NCBI GenBank assembly: GCA_900546645.1 | Contig: URDR01000083.1 | Span: forward strand, 1 to 12,072 | DNA: 12,072 bases | Origin: an uncultured Bacteroides sp. | GTDB taxonomy: Bacteria; Bacteroidota; Bacteroidia; Bacteroidales; Bacteroidaceae | Reading direction: 5' to 3' | Part shown: in pieces, positions 1 to 7,900 of the stretch | How positions within the stretch are numbered: position 1 is the stretch's first letter | Layout: each line of letters opens with the position of its first letter | Notes under the pieces: model-generated | Seen by the model: only the letters and a program-made list of their open reading frames with translations | The model's database searches: none | What the model was told of the DNA's origin: nothing | Made by a program: the position numbers and the translations under genes

Positions 1-54
1 TAGAGCATCTGACTGTTAATCAGAGGGTCGTTGGTTCAAGTCCAACCTGAAGAG
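1..54 (+). tRNA. tRNA-Asn (anticodon GTT), 5' end cut off by the window
   Basis: The anticodon arm is intact: stem 8-12 with 20-24, loop 13-19, anticodon GTT at 15-17. The T arm is also intact (stem 30-34 with 42-46, loop TTCAAGT). The 3' acceptor strand is 47-53 with G54 as discriminator base, as expected for tRNA-Asn. The 5' acceptor strand and most of the D arm lie outside the window. The CCA tail is not encoded (CAA follows the discriminator), so it would be added after transcription. Confidence 0.93.
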
Positions 55-67
55 CAAAAAGATAAAG

Positions 68-101
68 AGTTCGTTCCTATTTTTAGAAACGAACTTTTTT
101 T
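68..101 (+). terminator. Rho-independent terminator of the tRNA-Asn transcript
   Basis: AGTTCGTT (68-75) pairs perfectly with AACGAACT (88-95). The loop is 12 nt and a run of seven T follows (95-101). It begins 13 nt after the tRNA and separates tRNA transcription from corA. Confidence 0.85.
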
Positions 102-236
102 ATGAACTTAACCCACAAAACATGGATCATTCAAACCCGCGAACGTATCACATAATAGTATTAATCCCTTCTTCCGGAAGGTAAATTCGCGCTTTGATTA
201 CCGCAAGCGTGTTTTACCTGATGAAAGAAACTAAAC

Positions 237-242
237 AAGGAG
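237..242 (+). promoter_or_regulatory. Ribosome binding site that fixes the corA start
   Basis: AAGGAG lies 8 nt upstream of the ATG at 251. The same frame is open upstream to a TTG at 194 and contains an ATG at 221, but neither has a comparable site. This makes 251 the preferred start. No convincing TAnnTTTG promoter was found between 102 and 236. Confidence 0.7.
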
Positions 243-250
243 TACACGCC

Positions 251-1177
251 ATGAGAAAATATCTTTTTTGTGAATCCGGCTTTATAGAGAAAAATCAATG
301 GATGCCCAACTGCTGGGTAAATGTAGAATGCCCTACTGAAGATGATTTTAAATTTCTGCAAGACGAGCTGAAAGTTCCTACCTCCTTTCTCAATGACATT
401 GCTGATATTGACGAACGCCCCCGTACCGATACCGAAGGTAACTGGCTGCTCACCATTCTGCGCATCCCACTCCAAATAGAAGACGGGAAAATTCCTTATA
501 CCACAGTACCTATCGGCATTATTACCAATAATGAAATTATCGTCTCAGTATGTTACCATTCTACCGAGATGATTCCCGATTTCATTGAGCATACCCGACG
601 TAAAGGAACCAATGTTCGCAACAAGTATGAACTGATTCTCCGGCTGATTTATTCATCTGCCGTATGGTTTCTTAAATACTTGAAGCAAATAAACAATGAA
701 GTCAATGCAGCTGAGAAAGAACTGGAAAAAAGCATCCGTAACGAAGACTTGCTCCACCTGATGAACCTGCAAAAAAGCCTGGTCTATTTCAATACCTCTA
801 TCCGTGGAAACGAGGTGATGATTGGAAAACTGCAAAACATCTTCAGCGAAAAAGACTACCAAAATACCGAACTGACAGAAGATGTGCTCATCGAACTGAA
901 ACAGGCACATAACCAGGTGAACATCTACAGCGATATTCTTACGGGAACAATGGATGCCTTTGCCTCGATTATATCGAACAATGTCAATACCATCATGAAG
1001 CGCATGACAAGCCTTTCTATCGTCTTAATGGTACCAACCCTTATTGCCAGCTTCTACGGCATGAACGTGGATATCCATTTAGATGAATTTCCCCATGCCT
1101 TTATGCTTATCGTATGTCTTTCCATCTTGCTCTCGGCACTGGCATTCCTCATTTTCCGGAAAATTAAATGGTTCTGA
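251..1177 (+). CDS. corA: CorA-family magnesium/divalent-cation transporter
   Basis: Inner-membrane channel of the CorA family, whose members are pentamers that let Mg2+ (some also Co2+ or Ni2+) into the cell. The protein is 308 aa from the ATG at 251, close to the usual CorA length. Residues 1 to about 250 form the acidic cytoplasmic domain and the long stalk helix. Two membrane helices end the protein, and the signature G270-M271-N272, preceded by Phe-Tyr, closes the first of them as the family requires for the selectivity filter. The tail after the second helix is short and basic (FRKIKWF), as in other CorA proteins. The next gene overlaps its 3' end, so the two are probably co-transcribed. 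No M-box-like leader was recognised in the 149 nt between the tRNA terminator and the start. Family assignment is firm; the transported ion is inferred. Confidence 0.93.
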   Translation: MRKYLFCESGFIEKNQWMPNCWVNVECPTEDDFKFLQDELKVPTSFLNDIADIDERPRTDTEGNWLLTILRIPLQIEDGKIPYTTVPIGIITNNEIIVSVCYHSTEMIPDFIEHTRRKGTNVRNKYELILRLIYSSAVWFLKYLKQINNEVNAAEKELEKSIRNEDLLHLMNLQKSLVYFNTSIRGNEVMIGKLQNIFSEKDYQNTELTEDVLIELKQAHNQVNIYSDILTGTMDAFASIISNNVNTIMKRMTSLSIVLMVPTLIASFYGMNVDIHLDEFPHAFMLIVCLSILLSALAFLIFRKIKWF

Positions 1178-1608
1178 TTATGCGGTTCGGAGTTTCAGGA
1201 AAAACCTTGCTTATCACCGCAGGAATGGTTTGGCTCATTGCCGGAGGTAACATTCTGCGAATCGGTGTAACGTGCTGGCTGGGCAGTGAACAATACTGGC
1301 TGCTCAAGCTTGGTGAGACCTCACTGGTCTTCCTATTGTTTTTCAGAGTTATTTTCCACCGACTTTACCGGAAACATACACACCGTATCACACAGAAGTC
1401 AGACAAGAACTGCCCTTTTGCTTTTTTCGACGCTAAGGGATGGATTATTATGGCAATCATGATTTCATTCGGCATAGCAGCACGCCAGCTACAGCTCTTT
1501 CCCGTAGAATTCATTGCTGTTTTCTATACCGGATTGTCTTTGGCTCTCATGGCTACCGGAGTACGTTTTATCTGGAAGTGGAAGGGGCTGAACTCCGCAC
1601 AAGAATAA
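1168..1608 (+). CDS. Small four-helix membrane protein, function unknown
   Basis: A 146-aa protein with about four predicted membrane helices (residues about 13-34, 45-67, 91-112 and 115-136). A basic, polar loop around 67-90 separates the two pairs. I do not recognise a named family. The ATG at 1168 overlaps the corA stop by 10 nt. An alternative ATG at 1180, two bases after the stop codon at 1175-1177, would give 142 aa; neither start has a clear ribosome binding site. The tight coupling suggests co-translation with corA, and a link to ion transport is a guess from position only. The hydrophobic pattern and the absence of stops over the whole length support a real gene. Confidence 0.72.
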   Translation: MVLIMRFGVSGKTLLITAGMVWLIAGGNILRIGVTCWLGSEQYWLLKLGETSLVFLLFFRVIFHRLYRKHTHRITQKSDKNCPFAFFDAKGWIIMAIMISFGIAARQLQLFPVEFIAVFYTGLSLALMATGVRFIWKWKGLNSAQE

Positions 1609-1615
1609 TGCACCC

Positions 1616-1671
1616 AAAAAAGTCCTGTTTAAAATCAATAGTTTCTCTTCTGTTGATCTTAAACAGGACTT
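1616..1671. terminator. Long hairpin after the corA operon, possible terminator
   Basis: 1621-1641 pairs with 1650-1670 around an 8-nt loop (TTTCTCTT). There is one mismatch and one G-T pair in 21 positions, and the outer 12 bp (AGTCCTGTTTAA) are perfect. It starts 12 nt after the stop of the membrane protein, so it most likely ends the corA transcript. The + strand tail is only TCTCTTATAT. Six A precede the stem, so the better T-run lies on the - strand, where no gene is visible to terminate. Confidence 0.65.
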
Positions 1672-1740
1672 CTCTTATATATCCGGTCAATGAGTCAACG
1701 ATTGCCCAGCAATACGGTCTGAATCGCATCATTCAGTGCA

Positions 1741-2193
1741 TTCTTTGGCATTGCTCCCTACCTCGTTCCCGACTTCATCTTTCATTTCCGGAAAACTTAT
1801 CCCAATGTCAACCTGTTTATCGACGAGAAAGCAAACAAAGCATTGATACAAGAACTGAAATACGGGAACTTGGATCTTGCCATTACCACATCACCCGAAG
1901 ACATGGAGAACATGATGGAAATTCCTATCTATATAGAGAAGTTTGTAGCTTACTTTTCAAAGAAATGCCAGAAAGCCCAACAAGCTATCGCAAGCAGAGG
2001 CTTGCCCGCCGAACACATGTGGATTTTAAAAGAAGGGCACTGTGTACCTAACGGTTCACTCAACTTCTGTAAAGACAAGCACACCGGAAATCATATTTAT
2101 GAGGCAGGAAGTATTGATACACTCAAATTAATCATTCCGCCCTACATGATGGAGGAACGATTAAACAAATATCAGATAAAGCTGCGGAAATAA
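1741..2193 (+). pseudogene. Remnant of an OxyR-like LysR-family regulator
   Basis: From 1744 the frame reads as the effector-binding domain of a Bacteroides-type OxyR/LysR regulator. It starts FGIAPYLVPDFIFHF, continues through ELKYGNLDLAIT and MWILKEGHCV, and reaches NHIYEAGSIDTL. At about 2124 it jumps directly to a C-terminal tail (IIPPYMMEERLNKYQIKL), so roughly 70-80 residues of the second half are missing without a frame change. The winged helix-turn-helix and linker are absent. The same frame meets a TGA at 1720-1722, and 1672-1740 shows no recognisable regulator sequence. About 150 codons remain of a family usually near 300 aa. The longest ATG-started piece is 1843-2193 (116 aa). It cannot bind DNA and is most likely inactive. 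The OxyR-like label rests on remembered family sequence, not an alignment. Confidence 0.75.
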
Positions 2194-2246
2194 CAATGAG
2201 AAGCCTGTGAAAAAAGATTCTTTTTTTGGAAAGGACCTTTTCTTTT

Positions 2247-2260
2247 TGAACAAATGTTCA
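2247..2260. promoter_or_regulatory. Palindromic operator candidate upstream of the DUF134-NifX fusion
   Basis: TGAACA-AA-TGTTCA is a perfect 6-bp dyad with a 2-nt centre. It ends exactly where the -7 box begins, so a bound protein would block RNA polymerase. Its position ahead of a gene with its own helix-turn-helix domain suggests autoregulation. That role is inferred. Confidence 0.5.
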
Positions 2261-2268
2261 TATCTTTG
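2261..2268 (+). promoter_or_regulatory. Bacteroidetes-type -7 box for the DUF134-NifX fusion
   Basis: TATCTTTG matches TAnnTTTG. About 19 nt upstream there is only TTTT (2238-2241) where a TTTG -33 box would be expected. Transcription would start near 2275, leaving a leader of about 20 nt before the ATG at 2295. Confidence 0.6.
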
Positions 2269-2294
2269 CAGGCGTAAATCAAAAAAAACAACTC

Positions 2295-3104
2295 ATGTCA
2301 CCGCGTCCTAAAAGCATACGAAAAGTAAGAGGAATCCCCATGGCTGTGGGCTTTACCCCAATGAACCGGAGGAAAGCACAAGGTACCATCGTACTCTATA
2401 TTGAAGAGTATGAAGCTATCCACCTATGCGATTATGACAACAAGACACAAGCCGAAGCAGCAGAATGCATGGGCATATCTCGCCCTACGCTGACACGTAT
2501 TTACGCTTCTGCCAGAAAGAAACTGGCTGATGCGTTAATCAATCAGAAGAATCTTGTCATCGAGGGAGGAACCTCATATATGGATGCACAATGGTTTAGA
2601 TGTGAACAATGTGGAATGATTTTAAACAACATCATTCCGCATGCAAAACAGAGAACTGTAATCTGCCCCATATGTAAAACCGCTTGTACATGGATTGATG
2701 AAACAGAGATTATTCAAACAAATTATGCAGATATGAAAAAAATAGCACTACCTACAAGAAATGGCGAAATCGATGACCATTTCGGACATTGTGAGTTTTA
2801 TACCATCATCACAGTGAATGAAGAAAACCAAATCATAATGACCGAAACAATTCCATCTCCCCAAGGCTGCGGATGCAAATCAAACATTGCTTCCAAGCTA
2901 CAAGCTGACGGAGTAACTATCATGCTTGCCGGAAACATGGGCGCAGGCGCATTAAACAAATTGTCGGCATGTGGCATTGAAGTGATAAGAGGATGTAAGG
3001 GAAATGTTACCGATGTGGTAAACGCTTACTTAAACGGAGCAATACACGACTCGGGAGAAGGTTGCCACCATCATCACGATGGAGACCATCAGTGTCAACA
3101 TTAA
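2295..3104 (+). CDS. DUF134 HTH / Cys ribbon / NifX-type cofactor-binding fusion protein
   Basis: A 269-aa protein with three parts. Residues 1 to about 90 are a DUF134 (UPF0251) domain, opening SPRPKSIRKV and carrying a sigma-region-4-like helix-turn-helix at about 50-80 (KTQAEAAECMGISRPTLTRI). Residues 98-132 hold paired cysteines (C103, C106, C124, C127, plus C131) resembling a zinc or iron ribbon. Residues about 148-252 match the dinitrogenase iron-molybdenum cofactor family shared by NifX, NafY and the NifB C-terminus, with IALPTRNGEIDDHFGHC at the start and GCGCK at 191-195. The tail has six His and two Cys after residue 256, a plausible metal-binding tail. No nif genes are near, so nitrogen fixation is unlikely. 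A regulator that senses an iron-sulphur or metal ligand is a reasonable inference, untested. Single gene, own promoter, shared terminator downstream. Confidence 0.85.
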   Translation: MSPRPKSIRKVRGIPMAVGFTPMNRRKAQGTIVLYIEEYEAIHLCDYDNKTQAEAAECMGISRPTLTRIYASARKKLADALINQKNLVIEGGTSYMDAQWFRCEQCGMILNNIIPHAKQRTVICPICKTACTWIDETEIIQTNYADMKKIALPTRNGEIDDHFGHCEFYTIITVNEENQIIMTETIPSPQGCGCKSNIASKLQADGVTIMLAGNMGAGALNKLSACGIEVIRGCKGNVTDVVNAYLNGAIHDSGEGCHHHHDGDHQCQH

Positions 3105-3139
3105 ACAGGTCACAACAACGAAAGATTATAATAATACAA

Positions 3140-3190
3140 CGAAAAAACCATATCAAACTCAAGCATTATGAGATGATATGGTTTTTTTCG
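3140..3190. terminator. Bidirectional terminator between convergent genes
   Basis: C3140-A3155 pairs with T3174-G3190. The core is CCATATCA with TGATATGG, flanked by six A on one side and seven T on the other, with an 18-nt loop. The A/T flanks make it work in both directions. It would end the DUF134-NifX fusion on the + strand and the sulfatase on the - strand, whose stop is 25 nt away. Confidence 0.88.
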
Positions 3191-3214
3191 TCTTACCCGA
3201 TGATACAGGCGCTC

Positions 3215-4786
3215 TTATTCGCGTGCACGGTCTGGCGAGAAGCGCACCGGGTCATTATATTGCTCTTGAAGTTTCAATAAATCCTCTTTTAATTCAGCTG
3301 CTACCGATTCATATTCTTCTTGGCCATACAAGTTAGTTAACTCATGAGGATCTTTCTCCAAATCATATAATTCCCATTCTACAATATCCTTATAAAAGTA
3401 TATCAATTTATAGCGTTCTGTCCGGATACCATAATGAGGTCTTACCATATGCTCGGCCGGGAACTCATAAAAATGATAATACAGACTCTTTCTCCAATCT
3501 GCCGGTTTTTCTCCCTTCAGTAAAGGCAGCATAGAAGCCCCATGGATGTCTTGCGGCACTTCCACCCCTGCCAATTCCAGAAATGTAGGAGCATAATCGA
3601 TGTTTTGCACCAGCTCTGTAATATCACCACGGCAATCAAGTCCCTTCGGTAAACGCATAATCAGTGGGGTATGCATAGATTCCTCATACATGAAGCGCTT
3701 ATCGAACCACCCATGTTCACCCATGTAGAAACCCTGATCGGAAGTATACACAACCAAGGTATTATCCAACAGCCCTTTTTCTTTCAGGTAATCGAGTACA
3801 CGACCCACATTGTCATCCAACGATTTCAATGTTTTAGCATAGTCACGCATATAACGCTGGAACTTCCATTCAGCTAACTCCTTTCCGGTAAGGTTTTGTT
3901 TATAGAAATCCTTAATAATCGGGTCATAAAAAGCATCCCAAGCAGCCCGTTGGGCAGAATCCATACGCCCTACAAAACGATCATAAATAAACTTCAGACG
4001 ACTGTCCTTACCTGGAGCCATCATCTTCAAGTCATAAATCATATCCATATCTTTAGCAATACTCATTTCCTGAGCAGCTGCCGCACGACGCCCTTTATAA
4101 TCATCGTAGAATGTTTCCGGAACCGGAAAAGTCTTATCTTCATACAGCGCCAAGTTACAGGTATCTGCCATCCAGTTTCGGTGAATCGCTTTATGATGAA
4201 TCAACAGACAGAACGGCTTTTCAGTATTACGCTCCTTTTCCATCCACTCAATGGCATGGTCGGTAATCAAATTAGTAATATACCCATGCTCTTGAATCGT
4301 ATCATTTTGCTGGGTTATGAAATCCGGATTGTAATAATCACCTTGCTGTGGCACTATTTTCCAAAAATCGAAGCCGGTAGGCAATGTCTCAAGATGCCAC
4401 TTACCTACGATAGCGGTCTGATATCCGGCCTTCTGCAATAACTTCGGAAAAGTTTGTTGCGCACCGTTAAACTTAGAGCGAGAGTTATCATAGAACTTAT
4501 TTCCACATGAATGCTTTCCTGTCAGCATACAAGCACGACTCGGACCACTCAATGAATTCGCTACGAAGCTATTGGTAAAACGAACCCCATCTGCCGCAAT
4601 ACGGTCTAAATTCGGGGTTTCTACATAACGGGTATCATAACAGCTCATCATCTGTGCCGTATGATCATCGGTCATGATATAAACGATATTATAAGGTTTC
4701 TGTTCCTGCTTCTGCTGACAAGAAGAAAATAGCGGAGCTGCTACGGCTATTCCTGCTGCAGAATAAAAAAAATGGATTGCTTTCAT
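3215..4786 (-). CDS. Ser-type sulfatase lipoprotein (S1 family, perhaps GlcNAc-6-O-sulfatase-like)
   Basis: Hydrolyses sulfate esters, probably on a carbohydrate. From the ATG at 4786 it is 523 aa. A short hydrophobic signal ends in FSSC, so C23 would be lipidated and the enzyme anchored in the envelope. Catalytic features follow: D40-D41 for the calcium ion, S80-G-P82-S83-R84 (the Ser-type version of the C/S-x-P-x-R site, matured to formylglycine by an anaerobic sulfatase-maturating enzyme), GKWH at 128-131, HHKAIH at 197-202, and D350-Q351 in TSDQGFYMGEHGW. The SLSGPSRA context and HHKAIH resemble S1_11-type N-acetylglucosamine-6-sulfatases; that subfamily is a guess from memory. An in-frame ATG at 4813 would add nine residues ahead of the signal, fitting less well. 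No maturase gene lies in the window. The regulator gene is 140 nt upstream on the same strand. Confidence 0.9.
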   Translation of the reverse strand: MKAIHFFYSAAGIAVAAPLFSSCQQKQEQKPYNIVYIMTDDHTAQMMSCYDTRYVETPNLDRIAADGVRFTNSFVANSLSGPSRACMLTGKHSCGNKFYDNSRSKFNGAQQTFPKLLQKAGYQTAIVGKWHLETLPTGFDFWKIVPQQGDYYNPDFITQQNDTIQEHGYITNLITDHAIEWMEKERNTEKPFCLLIHHKAIHRNWMADTCNLALYEDKTFPVPETFYDDYKGRRAAAAQEMSIAKDMDMIYDLKMMAPGKDSRLKFIYDRFVGRMDSAQRAAWDAFYDPIIKDFYKQNLTGKELAEWKFQRYMRDYAKTLKSLDDNVGRVLDYLKEKGLLDNTLVVYTSDQGFYMGEHGWFDKRFMYEESMHTPLIMRLPKGLDCRGDITELVQNIDYAPTFLELAGVEVPQDIHGASMLPLLKGEKPADWRKSLYYHFYEFPAEHMVRPHYGIRTERYKLIYFYKDIVEWELYDLEKDPHELTNLYGQEEYESVAAELKEDLLKLQEQYNDPVRFSPDRARE

Positions 4787-4792
4787 AGGGAG

Positions 4793-4801
4793 CAAAGTAT
4801 A
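4793..4801 (-). promoter_or_regulatory. Possible -7 box just upstream of the sulfatase
   Basis: On the - strand TATACTTTG resembles TAnnTTTG but has one extra base between TA and TTTG, and no TTTG -33 box sits about 19 nt further up. If used, transcription would start almost at the ATG at 4786, giving a nearly leaderless mRNA and ruling out the ATG at 4813. Transcription from the upstream regulator gene is also possible, since no terminator was seen between them. Confidence 0.3.
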
Positions 4802-4926
4802 TAAATTAAACATTCAGTATTCTATCTGAGGTGTCCTGCAAATTTGGCGGTAATAATTCACAATGAATTCATCTATTGACTAAAAACTATCCACTTATCA
4901 CTATTTATCGCCTTTTGACCATTTTT

Positions 4927-7900
4927 TTATTCCACTCCTCCATCTATCTGCTCTCTGGAACCACCTTTCGGGCCTGGTTCACTGTCTCCCGAATACCTCC
5001 GGGGATTTTTATACTGACTTGGGGAGCATCCCATCATTTCTTTAAACACACGATTGAAGTAACGAGATGAAGAAAAGCCAACGGCATCAGAGATTTCATT
5101 AATGTGCATATCGGTTGATGTAAGTAACTTTACAGCCTGCTCAATACGTATCTTAGCTACATAGCTGTTTGAACCCATACCGGTAAGTGCTTTCAACTTA
5201 TTGTAGAGTGAAGCACGACTGATGTACATTTCCGAGCAAAGAAATTCCACTCCTAACTCAGGGTTATTCAGATTATTCATTATCACCTCATTGAGCTTAT
5301 TCAGGAATTTTTCATCCACCGGGCTAAACGTACTTTCCTCTGGCGTAGGAAGAGAGGTATTTCCAACTTCCGTATATTCTTTCCTCGTCCGTTCCCGGTT
5401 CTGCAGTAAACTTAACACAGCCGTGTACAACGTACTTATTTCAAAGGGTTTGGTCAGATAGTTATCGGCTCCATTCTTATAACCGAAAATTTTGCTTTCT
5501 TCGTCTGTACGTGCCGTGAGCAACAACACAGGAATGTGGCTGATATCGAGGTTTTCTTTTATGCGCTTGCACAATTCATATCCATTCATTTCCGGCATCT
5601 GAATATCGCTTACGACTACATCTGGCAACCACTGCTTACACAGTTCCAGTGCTTCTACCCCATTCGATGCAGTTTGAACTTCCTGAAAATAAGGAGCCAG
5701 CGCCGATGTAAGATAAGCCGCCATTTCTTGATTATCATCCACTACCAGCAAACGTTTGCTTTTTGTTTCTTCTTGGTAAGGCATCTCACTGGGTACGTGT
5801 TCCACATTTTCTACCGAAACCAACAGTTCATTTAAATAGGGCTGCGGATGTAAAAGTTGCTTGGCAGGCTTCATTCCTGAAGGCAGTTCTACCCAGAATG
5901 TTGCTCCAGACTCTCCTACATGGTCGTATGCCCCAATCTTTCCTCCCTGCTGTTCCACTAAGATTTTAGCATATGACAGACCAATTCCTGTTCCCGGGCG
6001 ACTATTGTTTCCCTGATAGAAACGGGTAAATAATTGTTTCACATCTACATTTTTCAGACCAACACCCTGATCAGAGATTGATAAACGCAAAGTTTTTCCA
6101 TCATCCACAGGCTTTACGACCAGTAAGATTTCTCCTCCTTCGTTACTATATTTTACAGCATTCACCAATAAATTCGTAACGACCGTTGTACACTTCTCTT
6201 TATCACAACAAAACAAATAGTCCTCCAATTCATAACGGCTTACCAATGTGAGATGCTTTAAAGCTGCTTCAGGACGGAAGTCTTCCAAAATCTGATTCAG
6301 CCACTCATCCAGACGTACCTCCTCTATATGCAGCACACTTTCCTTCACTTCCATCTTTCGCACATCCAACACCATATTCAGCAACTTCTTCATCCGGTTC
6401 GACTGATTAGCTATGCCTTGCAATAACCGATATTGCTCATCCTCCGGGGACAGGCGTTCAATAAGCTGCTTCAGCGGAGCATGAATAAGCGTCAATGGGG
6501 TACGAAGTTCATGATTGATATTAATAAGAAAGCGTACTTTCTCTTCATACATCTGTTTCTCACGCTCCCGCATCTCCCATTTCAGTTGGTTTTCTCTTCT
6601 GCGGAAAACCCAAGCACTGATAAAGACCAGAACCAATGCCAAGAAAAAGAGAACAGCCAATATAAACCACCCTGATTTATACCATGGCTGCAACACTATC
6701 AATTCCAATATCGGATAGTCTTCAGTCCATCCTCCCATACGCGTACTGCAGGCTACCGTAATACAATAAGTACCTGCCGGCAAGCCATTCAGTGTCAGCG
6801 TGGGCAGGTATGAATAGACCGGCTCAAGCCCCGAACGATGAATCGTATAGCGGTATGCCGGTTTGCGGAATATGTCTTTATTGCGAGCCAGAACAGACAG
6901 CACGACCGGAATAGGCTGTTCTTTTAACTTCAGTATCTTGCCCTTAGGATAATCCATACGTTTACCTCCGACTTCTACTTTCGCCAGTTCCAATATCGGC
7001 TGCCGGATTTTTTCTTTCGGCAACTCAGGACTAATGTGAAGCAATCCATTTACTGTACCTAAATAAATATCTCCTTGATTCGTCAATAAACGCGGCTTTG
7101 CCAAATACTCATTCGGCATTACTCCATCCGGAGAATCATAGGGAATAAGACAATCTTCTTCAATAAGGTAGGCAAAGAGCCGGTCATTGCTGCCAATCCA
7201 CACCCTTCCTCTTAAATCGCACGTGACCGATGTTAAATTCGAAATCAAATTTGTAGAAATAAAACGGCACTCCCCTGTAGTAGGCGAGAGATGATATAGT
7301 CCATAGTTACTCCCAATCCACAGTTCTCCGTGTTCATCCATGGATGCCGCATGAATTATTGTATCATTCTTGAAAGCCAAGAGACTGCCCAGCACATGAT
7401 GCTCCGCATCTAAGCTATAAATGCGGCTGATATCATGCACATAGACCGTATTCTCCTGCATAGCTATGGTCTTCATTTCCCCTTGCAGAGAGAATTTACC
7501 GGAATCGAATGTAATTTCCTTGAATGTATGTTTTTTCCAATTATAACAATACGGATGCTCCGACAACAGTAATACCTCATCGGGAGCATGCCGCAGCAGG
7601 TTAACGGATTTACCCTGCTGACAGATAAACGCATTGATGCTGTCATTTACAATTGTCAGCGGCTTATAGCTTCTCGCCTGCTTATCATAAAGGAATAACC
7701 CCTTGTCGAACAAGGAGACCAATAAATGCGAGCGGTCGGTTCCAGCCAACGACACCACCTTATCGCCCCACGTAGCCGGATAATGATAAAACTTCTGGTC
7801 ACGGGGGACAAAGCGGTTTAAACCTCCTCCATCCGTTCCTATCCAAATGTCCTCTTCTCCTTCTTCCTGAAAAAGACTAAGCACTGTCTTCAGGCTCAAA

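Noticed and set aside
1..54. tRNA-Asn 3' end as an integration (att) site
   Set aside because: tRNA ends often serve as attachment sites, but I found no second copy of the tRNA 3' end, no integrase and no mobile genes in the window.
173..215. Palindromes in the corA leader (CTTCCGGAAG; CGCTT/AAGCG) as a Mg2+ riboswitch
   Set aside because: The stems are too short and no M-box-like structure or terminator is present.
194..250. Longer corA N-terminus from a TTG at 194 or an ATG at 221
   Set aside because: No ribosome binding site at either, whereas ATG 251 has AAGGAG at 8 nt.
1440..2051. 203-codon + strand ORF overlapping the membrane protein and the regulator remnant
   Set aside because: It is the wrong frame for both; recognisable homology is in the other frames, and it spans the long hairpin.
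2295..3104. A nitrogen-fixation locus suggested by the NifX-like domain
   Set aside because: No nifHDK, nifB radical-SAM or nifE/N genes are nearby; the domain family is common outside nitrogen fixers.
3062..3280. 72-codon + strand ORF after the DUF134-NifX gene
   Set aside because: It overlaps the His-rich 3' end in another frame, crosses the strong terminator and enters the sulfatase.
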